Positions 50,900-58,014 of a stretch of DNA of 64,000 nucleotides are shown piece after piece. The notes beneath the pieces were generated by a model, which searched no databases, had not been told where the DNA came from, and saw nothing but the letters and a program-made list of their open reading frames with translations. Numbering within the stretch: the stretch's first letter is position 1; each line of letters begins with the position of its first letter. Source of the DNA: SKLM01 sp964575455 (GTDB lineage Bacteria > Chloroflexota > Anaerolineae > B4-G1); contig CAZNRX010000006.1 in the NCBI GenBank assembly GCA_964575455.1, forward strand, positions 1 to 64,000, written 5' to 3'. A program made the translations under genes and the position numbers.

Positions 50900-51317
50900 C
50901 TGCATGCTGTCCCTTTCCCCTTCGGGAACTGGAAGAGACGACCAGCTCCTCGTCGTGGATCTCGACCCAGTCGCCGGTCTGGATGCGGGAGATGTCGACT
51001 TGATCGACCATGGGGATCCCAGCGATGACGGCCCCCACGGCCACCACCGAATCGGCTTCAGCGTTGACGATAGCCGCCGGCGCCAGCTCATTGCACGCCA
51101 GCCGATAGAGGGTGTAGGAGCCGACGGTGCTTCCCTTTCCCGTGGGAAAGACGAGGACACGGCTGGCGACGCTTTGGCCCTCCAGGGGATGCCCAGGCTC
51201 AATGACGAGGCCCGTCCCCGGGTCGACGCCGCCCAGGAAGCCGACGGGCTCAGGGGAGACCAGCGCCTCGCCTGCGGCGTCGCCGGCTTTGACGACGCGG
51301 GCTAGAACTCGGATTTC
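50880..51317 (-). pseudogene. Aconitase-X swivel domain (DUF126) gene lacking a start codon
   Basis: The minus strand encodes about 140 residues of a DUF126/aconitase-X small subunit: RVVKAGDAAGEALVSPEPVG, FLGGVDPGTGLVIEPGHPLE, GQSVASRVLVFPTGKGSTVG, SYTLYRLACNELAPAAIVNA, VAVGAVIAGIPMVDQVD. The family swivel domain works with a DUF521 catalytic subunit (for example in phosphomevalonate or hydroxyproline-derivative dehydration), which is absent here. No ATG, GTG or TTG exists between the upstream in-frame stop at 51351-51353 and the conserved start. A repeat arm (51303-51332) occupies exactly that place. Probably inactivated, or expressed from an unusual start. Confidence 0.8.
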
Positions 51318-51332
51318 AGGAAAACAACGGAT
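51303..51332. repeat. 30-bp repeat arm at the 5' end of the DUF126 gene
   Basis: 28 of 30 bases identical with 9195-9224 and closely similar to the arms in 52263-52503. It replaces the expected translation start region of the DUF126 gene. Confidence 0.75.
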
Positions 51333-51438
51333 TTTGGAATACCCCCCAGGTTATGCCCTCATATGCGGCGAAACTATGCCCGACTATCACAGGGCTCAAC
51401 AAACTGGTGTGGCCCGATGTTTGGAAAGCGACAAATCA

Positions 51439-52239
51439 TCACACTCGGATGAAGAGTGGGTGAATGGCTGTCTCGTGGAAATTGGTCAGGACTCCCAGGG
51501 AGACACCCTGACGGCGCATCCAATCCTTGAGATTATGGATGTTCAGGTCCGCCACGTTGCCAATCGCTACCGGGAAGTGCATCACAGCATCCTCGACGAG
51601 GAAGTGACCAAGCTTCAACGAGCCGAGGCTCTCACCTTGGAAGATGACTTGGTACTCCTTGCGTGGTTCCGCTCCTACCCCCCGCAGTCGGTACTCCTGG
51701 TAGCAGGCGTTGGCGTACACCCGATGGATGAAGCCCGGGCCCAGGGCACGATGGACCTCAATCGCCGTGCCCAGTACTTCACCGGTCAGTTGGGGATAGA
51801 GCAATCCATCTGGCAGATCTCGTCTCTCCTGGTGCTCAGAGCCATACTCAGCGGATTGATTGGGATCGAAGTAGAGACGCTGGAACTCTGGCTCCGGTCC
51901 ACCGAAGTTGAGCAGGAGGCCGACCTGCGCACCGATGGTCTTCAGATAGGAGAAGAGCTGGGCTTTGTGAATCGGCTCCAGGCGCGCTGCCACCTTGCAT
52001 TCGATTACGACCTTGGCGTCCACAGCCAGGATGTCGAGCTGCTGTCTGCCCACCACCCGTTCTTTGTACAGGATCTCATAGGCTGGTTGCCGTGCATACC
52101 GTATGCCCTCCCTCTGCAGGAGCCTGACCATTCCGTTCTCATAGATCCACTCGGGATACGTGCGCGATGTGCCGTTGTAGACGGCGTAGTACGCTCCGAG
52201 GATGGGTCCTGTTAGCTCTTTGTGGAGCAGTCGCGGCAT
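51439..52239 (-). CDS. Tandem GxxExxY domain protein (PD-(D/E)XK-like)
   Basis: 266 residues made of two GxxExxY-type domains (a family of about 125 residues, PD-(D/E)XK nuclease-like fold, function poorly known). Domain 1 (about 10-120) keeps a nuclease-like core, QQLDILAVDAKVVIECKV (D...ExK), but its GxxExxY helix is altered (SRTYPEWIYENGM). Domain 2 (about 150-266) keeps GTAIEVHRALGPGFIHRVY, but the nuclease residues are lost (GHFLVEDAVMHFPVAIG). Thus each half retains one hallmark. Repeats of an 80-base element lie directly upstream. Confidence 0.82.
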   Translation of the reverse strand: MPRLLHKELTGPILGAYYAVYNGTSRTYPEWIYENGMVRLLQREGIRYARQPAYEILYKERVVGRQQLDILAVDAKVVIECKVAARLEPIHKAQLFSYLKTIGAQVGLLLNFGGPEPEFQRLYFDPNQSAEYGSEHQERRDLPDGLLYPQLTGEVLGTAIEVHRALGPGFIHRVYANACYQEYRLRGVGAEPRKEYQVIFQGESLGSLKLGHFLVEDAVMHFPVAIGNVADLNIHNLKDWMRRQGVSLGVLTNFHETAIHPLFIRV

Positions 52240-52262
52240 TGAGGTTCCCTCGCTTTGCGTCT

Positions 52263-52503
52263 TAGAACAGCCGATCTCAGGAAATCAGCGGATTCCCCCT
52301 CGCACGCCGTCGATCCGCTGCTCTGCTGCAGTTCGGGTTGTAGAACAACGGATCTCAGGAAATCAACGGATTACCCCTCTCGCACGCCGTTGATCCGCTG
52401 CTCTGCTGCAGTCCGGGTTGTAGAACAGCGGATCCCAGGAAATCAGCGGATTACCCCTCTCGCACGCCGTTGATCCGCTGCTTTCCTGCAATCCGCGTTA
52501 TGG
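52263..52503. repeat. Array of three ~80-bp palindromic repeat units
   Basis: Units begin at 52263, 52341 and 52421 (spacing 78 and 80). Each starts TAGAACA(G/A)C, has inverted halves (GCGGATC near the start, GATCCGC about 45 bases on) around a spacer, and resembles two of the 30-base arms found at 9195 and 51303 in inverted orientation. The third unit ends in the single-arm form (TTTCCTGCAATCCGCGTT). The array lies between the GxxExxY gene and the end of the binding-protein gene; no gene is seen in it. Confidence 0.85.
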
Positions 52504-52512
52504 AAGAATGTA

Positions 52513-54471
52513 TCATCGTCTCACGTCGAACGTCTCAACATTCCAGAACACCGTCTGCTGACTTGGATCGAGGACGACGCCCGTCACCCCGGGTCCCACA
52601 GCAACCAGCTTGGGCACGAAGTAGAGGGGGAGCACGGGCAAATCCTGGGAGAAGATGCGCTGAGCCCTCCCATGGAAGCGGGCGAAGGAGGACGTCCCAT
52701 AGAGCGCCTCTTGCGCCGACCGGCAGGCCTCATCGTAGGCCTCGCTGGCATAGCCTGGGTTATTGCTCGTGGCCCACCAGTTCTCCTCTGTGGGGATCTG
52801 CGCCGACACATACAGCGCACACGGGGCGTCCAACCCATTCAACCAGGAGAAGAGCGCCAGATCGAACTGGCGGCCAAAGACGGGTCCGTCGGGACCGTCG
52901 GCGTAGAACACATCGGGCGCTAGGTAGTCGACGGTCAGACCCATGCCACAATCAGCCAAGTTCTCCCTCAATATCCCGGCCGCGCGCTGCCGAGCGGCAT
53001 CCCCCCGGGTCGTCAGGAGGGTCGTCGAGAAGACGGTGCCACGGGCGATGCCCGACGCGCCGTGCGCCTCGCGGATACCATCCTCGTCCTCGTCGCGCCA
53101 GCCGGCCTCCTCCAGCATCGAGCGGCCAGCGACTGGATCGTGCTCCCAAAGGCGAAGCGCCTCACCGGCATAGAGCGGATGCTGGGGCAGGATGTAGCTG
53201 TGTGCCACGGCAGCGTCGAGATAGGGGAACGCCTCCGCAGCGATGCGTTCCCGGTCCACGCAATGCGCTATCGCCTGCCGAACCTCCCGATCATCGAAGA
53301 ACGTCGTCCTCCCCGACCAGCGGGCCGGCTGGATGCCGAAATCCAGATGCTCCCACTCGCTGCTGAGGGCGGAGAGCAGGCGCACGTCACCGGCCTTCGA
53401 AGCCTCTAACAAGGGCAGAAGGGACACGGCTCCTATCAGGTCCTCAGAGACGACGTCGCACTCCCCAGCCAGCAGCTCCTCAATCGCCCACTCGGGATCG
53501 TCGAAAAAGCGGAACGTGATGCGATCTAGATGGGGAAGCCCCTCCGAGGCCCGGAAGTAGTGGGGATTGCGCACCAACGTGATGTGCTCTCCCTCCTCCC
53601 ACGCCTCTACGACAAACGGCCCCCAGCCCAGCGGACGGCGTTCCGCCACGTCCGTCTCCAGCAGTTGCTCGACACTCGTGCCCCCCAAGACGTGCTGAGG
53701 AAGTGGGTGGTAGAAGTTGAGCATGTAGTACGAATCCCGATAGCCGGGCACGCCGATCCAGACGATCGTCTGACTGTCCTCCACCTCGTAGCTGGCCGTG
53801 CGATCCAACCGCCTTTGAAGCGCAGCATCGTCAAGCTGCCCGGCCAGCTCGTAGGAGAACCAGGAGTCCTCTGCCGTGAGCGGCTCTCCGTCGGCCCAGG
53901 TGACGTCGGCGCGCAGGGTGAAGGTAACCACCATCTGCGTCATGCTGACCACCTCCCCGTGGAAGAACACCTCCTCGCCGTTCGCATCCCGGACGGTGAC
54001 CTCGGGAAGGAGCTCCACCACCTCCCCATCGGCGCTGAGCACCTGCTCACCCTCGCCGACGTAGACGGTCCGCAGCGCGGCGTCACCGTGTTTGAGATTG
54101 GGGACTCGCTCCAGAATCACGGGCTCAAAAAGGTAGCTGCGCGTATCGATGGGCCCATCGTAGATCGCGTCCAGCACGTTGCGCGCGCCAGGCGATGGCC
54201 TGCCGTAGACGAAGAGCGTATTGGGCTCCTCCTCTTGACAGACGGTGAGTTCCTTGGGCGGCAGCGGCGTCGCCGTCGGCGTGCTGGTGGGCACTGGGCT
54301 TGGCGAGGGCGACGGCACAGACGTCGGTGAGTCCGACGTTGGCGGCTCCAGCGTCGGCGTGGGATCGGGCGGACTGCGATCCGCGCAGGCCGCGACCAGC
54401 CCGGTCGCCAGCAACGCGACGAGCATAAGAAGGTGATACCAACGGATGGATCGACGTGTAGATTGTGTCAT
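52513..54471 (-). CDS. Peptide/nickel-type (SBP_bac_5) ABC substrate-binding lipoprotein
   Basis: About 652 residues from ATG 54471. Lipoprotein signal peptide ending LVAAC (Cys near 31), then a Pro/Ser/Thr-rich linker (about 37-78), then the family-5 binding fold: TFTLRADVTWADGEPLTAED (SBP_bac_5 signature), GYRDSYYMLNFYHPLPQHVL, VREAIAHCVDRE-type RQAIAHCVDRERIA, and AGRSMLEEAGWRDEDEDG. Usually binds oligopeptides, nickel or other ligands for Opp/Dpp-type importers; no permease genes are nearby. It starts 36 bases after proS; upstream in-frame ATGs (54504) are less likely. Confidence 0.9.
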   Translation of the reverse strand: MTQSTRRSIRWYHLLMLVALLATGLVAACADRSPPDPTPTLEPPTSDSPTSVPSPSPSPVPTSTPTATPLPPKELTVCQEEEPNTLFVYGRPSPGARNVLDAIYDGPIDTRSYLFEPVILERVPNLKHGDAALRTVYVGEGEQVLSADGEVVELLPEVTVRDANGEEVFFHGEVVSMTQMVVTFTLRADVTWADGEPLTAEDSWFSYELAGQLDDAALQRRLDRTASYEVEDSQTIVWIGVPGYRDSYYMLNFYHPLPQHVLGGTSVEQLLETDVAERRPLGWGPFVVEAWEEGEHITLVRNPHYFRASEGLPHLDRITFRFFDDPEWAIEELLAGECDVVSEDLIGAVSLLPLLEASKAGDVRLLSALSSEWEHLDFGIQPARWSGRTTFFDDREVRQAIAHCVDRERIAAEAFPYLDAAVAHSYILPQHPLYAGEALRLWEHDPVAGRSMLEEAGWRDEDEDGIREAHGASGIARGTVFSTTLLTTRGDAARQRAAGILRENLADCGMGLTVDYLAPDVFYADGPDGPVFGRQFDLALFSWLNGLDAPCALYVSAQIPTEENWWATSNNPGYASEAYDEACRSAQEALYGTSSFARFHGRAQRIFSQDLPVLPLYFVPKLVAVGPGVTGVVLDPSQQTVFWNVETFDVRR

Positions 54472-54506
54472 CGGTGACCCTCGCGGCGCGCGGATGAGCT
54501 TCATCC

Positions 54507-55943
54507 CTAGTACGCTCTGGCGAAAACAGCACGCTCCTCGGCTTCCTCGCCGCAGCGAATGCACGTCCCTGTGCCGGATTCCTGCTCCAGTGGGATGCAG
54601 CGCAGCGTGGCCTTGGTATCCTCCTTGATCTTGGCCTCGCACGCCGCGTCGCCGCACCACCACGCGCTGGCGAACCCCTCCCCAACCGCTCCCTTGAACT
54701 CGTCGTAGTCCTCGGGGTAGTAGGTGTGCTCCTCGCGGAAGGCAAGGGCCTGCTGGTAGAGGTTTTTCTGGATCTCGTCCAACGTGTCACGCGTGGCCTT
54801 GCCCAGTCCCTCTTCGATGGAGACCGCCTCCTTTCTCGCGCGGCCCGTGAGGTCGCGCCGCACCAGCATGACCTGGCCCTGCTTCACGTCCCGGGGACCA
54901 ATCTCGATGCGCAGGGGCACGCCCCGCATCTCCCACTCGTTGAACTTCCAGCCCGGCGAGTAGGCCTCGCGGTCATCCACGCGGATGCGCACGTCGTCCC
55001 CGATGAGACCCTTGACGCGCTCCACTGTCTCAAGCACCGTTGTACGCTCGTCCTCACCCTTCCAGATGGGCACGATCACCACCTGATGGGGCGCCAGCCT
55101 GGGCGGCAGGATGAGGCCCTGATCGTCCCCGTGGACCATCACCACGGCTCCCACCATGCGCGTGCTGACCCCCCAGCTCGTCGTCCAGACGTACTGGAGC
55201 TCGTTGTTCTCATCGAGGTACTGAATGTCGAAGGCCTGGGCGAAGTTCTGACCCAGGAAATGACTGGTCCCAGCCTGAAGGGCCTTGAGATCGCCCATCA
55301 TGGCCTCTATGGTGTAGCTATTCACCGCGCCCGCGAACTTGTCGCTCTCGCTCTTCCGCCCGGCGATGACGGGAATCGCCGCGTCCTTGACCGCGAAGTC
55401 GACGTACACATTGAGCATACGCAGAGTCTCCTCGCGCGCCTCCTCGGCCGTGGCGTGCGCTGTGTGCCCCTCCTGCCAGAGGAACTCAGTCGTGCGGAGG
55501 AAGGGCCGAGTGCGCATCTCCCAGCGCACCACGTTGGCCCACTGGTTGATCAGCACCGGCAGGTCGCGGTAGGACTGAATCCAATTGGCGTACATATGCC
55601 CGATGATGGTCTCCGACGTGGGGCGCACGACCAGGGGATCCTCCAGCTCCTTGCCGCCGCCGTGCGTGACGACCGCCAGCTCGGGCGAGAAACCGGCCAC
55701 ATGCTCGCTCTCCTTCTGAATGAAGCTCAGTGGGATCAGAAGGGGGAAGTAGGCGTTGACGTGCCCCGTCGCCTTGAAACGGCTATCGAGGCCCTCCTTG
55801 ATGTTCTCCCAGAGCGTAAACCCATACGGCTTGATCACCATACAGCCCTTGACCGGTGCATAGTCCGCCAGGTCGGTCCTCTGAATGACGTCCGTGTACC
55901 AGCGAGAGTAGTCCTCGCTGCGGGGCGTGATCTTCTCTGCCAT
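54507..55943 (-). CDS. proS: Prolyl-tRNA synthetase, archaeal/eukaryote-like short type
   Basis: 478 residues, class II synthetase of the archaeal-type (ProS type 3) form without the bacterial INS editing domain. Motif 1 region LLIPLSFIQKESEHVAGFSPE, RPTSETIIGHMYANWI, motif 2 QWANVVRWEMRTRPFLRTTEFLWQEGHTAH, motif 3-like VWTTSWGVSTRMVGAVVM, anticodon-binding domain (about 285-390), and a C-terminal zinc-like domain (ACEAKIK...CIRCGEEAEE). AAGGAG precedes the ATG. Lies 88 bases after the MazG-like gene; both follow a proline-rich leader and terminator. Confidence 0.97.
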   Translation of the reverse strand: MAEKITPRSEDYSRWYTDVIQRTDLADYAPVKGCMVIKPYGFTLWENIKEGLDSRFKATGHVNAYFPLLIPLSFIQKESEHVAGFSPELAVVTHGGGKELEDPLVVRPTSETIIGHMYANWIQSYRDLPVLINQWANVVRWEMRTRPFLRTTEFLWQEGHTAHATAEEAREETLRMLNVYVDFAVKDAAIPVIAGRKSESDKFAGAVNSYTIEAMMGDLKALQAGTSHFLGQNFAQAFDIQYLDENNELQYVWTTSWGVSTRMVGAVVMVHGDDQGLILPPRLAPHQVVIVPIWKGEDERTTVLETVERVKGLIGDDVRIRVDDREAYSPGWKFNEWEMRGVPLRIEIGPRDVKQGQVMLVRRDLTGRARKEAVSIEEGLGKATRDTLDEIQKNLYQQALAFREEHTYYPEDYDEFKGAVGEGFASAWWCGDAACEAKIKEDTKATLRCIPLEQESGTGTCIRCGEEAEERAVFARAY

Positions 55944-56031
55944 TGTTCTTCTCCTTTGCTATCTCGATTGTGCGCTGCCGACCTGCTCCCAGACCCTGCC
56001 CTCAGGAGCGACTATGTGGATCCTCCGCCCT

Positions 56032-56340
56032 CTACTCCTCCGACCAGTTGCGCTGGTAGTTCGTGTTCAGCTTGTCGAGAATGGCCTGCTCCAGATCGAT
56101 CCCCTCCAGGTAGGCCAGTTGGAGGAGATAGAGGGCCACATCGGCCAGTTCCTGGGCCAGGATCTCACGATCCGCTTCCCCGTCCCATTGGAAGTGCTCC
56201 AAGACCTCCGCCGCCTCCAGGGAGAGCGAGATGGCGATGTTGCGCGGCGTCTGCGGGGACGGTGACCCCTCGCGGTACCACCCCATGGCCTCCACGAAGC
56301 GGTTCATCTCATCGGTCAGTTCCTGTATGGTCATCGACAT
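56032..56340 (-). CDS. MazG-like nucleotide pyrophosphohydrolase
   Basis: 102 residues from ATG 56340, all-alpha. MazG/RS21-C6 metal-binding helices: LSLEAAEVLEHFQWDGEADR (ExxE) and EILAQELADVALYLLQLAYL (E..D). The family hydrolyses non-canonical NTPs such as modified dCTP. The start lies 17 bases after the U-run of an intrinsic terminator, so expression depends on read-through. It is the first structural gene of a mazG-proS transcript. Confidence 0.88.
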   Translation of the reverse strand: MSMTIQELTDEMNRFVEAMGWYREGSPSPQTPRNIAISLSLEAAEVLEHFQWDGEADREILAQELADVALYLLQLAYLEGIDLEQAILDKLNTNYQRNWSEE

Positions 56341-56356
56341 CTGGGCACCATGACAC

Positions 56357-56385
56357 AAAAAACAGCCCTCGCAGTCTGGAGGGCT
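56357..56385 (-). terminator. Attenuator terminator of mazG-proS
   Basis: On the minus strand a stem AGCCCTC/GAGGGCT (7 bp, 8-base loop) runs into GTTTTTTG, then 16 bases to the MazG-like start. The loop plus the stem base (56373-56380) contains TCCAGACT, perfectly complementary to AGTCTGGA at the end of the leader ORF (56425-56432), which would break the terminator. Confidence 0.85.
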
Positions 56386-56421
56386 GGCTGGCCTTCTTCC
56401 TAGGTCTGCGTCGCAGCACGC

Positions 56422-56484
56422 CTATCCAGACTCGTCGTCCGGGCAATTAGGGGCAGGCGGGCTGAGAACAGCTATCACGAACAT
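56422..56484 (-). CDS. Proline-rich leader peptide of mazG-proS
   Basis: 20-codon ORF MFVIAVLSPPAPNCPDDESG with four Pro codons at 56440-56460. It lies between a consensus promoter (56521-56549) and the terminator, ahead of prolyl-tRNA synthetase. The last codons overlap the antiterminator strand, as expected for ribosome-position control. No strong ribosome binding site is visible. Confidence 0.7.
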   Translation of the reverse strand: MFVIAVLSPPAPNCPDDESG

Positions 56485-56520
56485 ACACTCATATCCCAGA
56501 GCTTGCGTTTCCACAGAGAA

Positions 56521-56549
56521 AGTATACAATGAAAGGAGCAGGATGTCAA
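56521..56549 (-). promoter_or_regulatory. Promoter of the mazG-proS leader
   Basis: On the minus strand a perfect TTGACA (56544-56549), 17-base spacer, TATACT (56521-56526), 36 bases upstream of the leader ATG. Confidence 0.85.
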
Positions 56550-56619
56550 TGTATCCGGCCGCGGGCATCAGCGACCTTGAGCCACGTGTTGGGGCGAGTA
56601 GCGCACCGAGGAGGAACGA

Positions 56620-57924
56620 ATGGGTAAGAAAAGAAGGCACCACCGCAGGCGCCCAACTCAGCGGGGCCGAAAACAAGAACCGCAGACGTATCGCTGGGAC
56701 GACCCCTTGCCGCCACTCCGCGCGGAGGATCGTCTCTCCACGATGATGGACTACCGTGAGATCGTGCCGGGCTACGACGACTTCGTGGCCGAATTTGGCA
56801 AGGAGGGCTTCGACGAGCGCATGGACGAGCTCTTCTTCCTCCTGGGTCACTCCTCGCGGCTGCTCGACGAGCCTGAGTTTCAAGACCTGAGCGTGCCAAT
56901 AGCCCCGCACGACTTCCTGGTCTTCGAGGCCACTGAGGTGATTCACGAAACGCTCGAGAACGACGATAGCCTCTCACATCCCGATGGAGGTTACATCGCC
57001 CCCTACGAGCACATCCTCCGCCACGCTATGCACCGCTACCTGACACCGGCGCTCCAGGGCGGCCTCCACCGTCGGGCGCGACGCGTAGCCCACCGCTGTG
57101 AGGGCACCGCCCTGGGATTGATGGCCACTGCGCTGCAGACCGCCCTGGATGACGAAGGCATACCGAGAGTCATCATCGGCCTGTTCCAGAAGCTATTCTT
57201 CGACGCAATCCTGGACGCTATCTTCAATCACGACGAGCAGTTCGAGACCGAGTGGGAGGAGCGCGACCGCTCGCTGGATCGCTGGATGGAGCAGATCGCT
57301 GCGGCGGACTTCGATCGGCCGGCCGAGCGAGCGGTGGAGAGGCTGGTGGCGGCCGGCACTCGGGCACTGCCGCACCTGACCCATCTGTTTTATGACACCA
57401 ATCGTGGGTACGACGACTACGCCGTCGCCACCGCGTTTGAGGCTTTCGCACGCATCCCCAGTCAGCTCTCCCTCTGGGTCCTGGTGCAGGGTCTGTTGGA
57501 CGACAATGATTGGGCTTCGGAGGAAGCAGCTGATCGACTGGCGGAGCTGCCGGAACTGACCTGCCCCTATCTCCACTATGCCCTGACGATCCCCGATGGC
57601 CCAGAGTGGTTGGTCGCGCTCTGGGGTTACCATATACTGGCACGGGCCAGATGTTCTGGAGCTTTCGAACTTCTGCTGGATGGGCTGTCGTATGTCGGCG
57701 ACTCGCCGTATTCAGCGGAGGGCATTCAGGTATCTGCCAGTTCCGGCCTGCTGGAGCTGGGCGACGAACGGGCGATCCCTGTTCTGCGGGACTGGCTGCG
57801 GGACCCGAAGGCAGATATAAACGCGCGGGGCGAGTTTCTGTACGAGCTCTTGGGCAGCGAGGACAATCACCCCTGGGCCGACGAGATCGCTGGCGATCTG
57901 ACGCCCGATACGCTGCCCGCCTGA
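56620..57924 (+). CDS. Hypothetical HEAT-like repeat protein
   Basis: 434 residues, cytoplasmic. A strongly basic N-terminus (MGKKRRHHRRRPTQRGRKQE) precedes an acidic, all-helical body. The C-terminal half (about 215-420) has HEAT-like paired helices (RAVERLVAAGTRALPHLTHLF, AFELLLDGLSYVG, LLELGDERAIPVLRDWLRD). I do not recognise a specific family; a protein-binding scaffold is likely. GAGGAGG five bases before the ATG. Its upstream region overlaps the divergent mazG-proS promoter. Confidence 0.75.
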   Translation: MGKKRRHHRRRPTQRGRKQEPQTYRWDDPLPPLRAEDRLSTMMDYREIVPGYDDFVAEFGKEGFDERMDELFFLLGHSSRLLDEPEFQDLSVPIAPHDFLVFEATEVIHETLENDDSLSHPDGGYIAPYEHILRHAMHRYLTPALQGGLHRRARRVAHRCEGTALGLMATALQTALDDEGIPRVIIGLFQKLFFDAILDAIFNHDEQFETEWEERDRSLDRWMEQIAAADFDRPAERAVERLVAAGTRALPHLTHLFYDTNRGYDDYAVATAFEAFARIPSQLSLWVLVQGLLDDNDWASEEAADRLAELPELTCPYLHYALTIPDGPEWLVALWGYHILARARCSGAFELLLDGLSYVGDSPYSAEGIQVSASSGLLELGDERAIPVLRDWLRDPKADINARGEFLYELLGSEDNHPWADEIAGDLTPDTLPA

Positions 57925-58014
57925 GCGGAATGGGAGCAGCGCTCGGGCGGCACTCCGCCAAGGCCGTTCCGGCCCGGCTGCGTGCCCAACTACGAACGGG
58001 TATCGTTTGATGTC

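Noticed and set aside
52263..52503. CRISPR array
   Set aside because: Units are about 80 bases, contiguous, without variable spacers, and internally palindromic; fits a BIME-like array.
50775..52503. Integrated genomic island using tRNA-Ser as attachment site
   Set aside because: No integrase gene and no duplicated tRNA 3' end found within the window; the region only looks accessory.
57925..58014. Possible 3' gene remnant between convergent genes
   Set aside because: Only about 20 protein-like codons can be read; too short to support.
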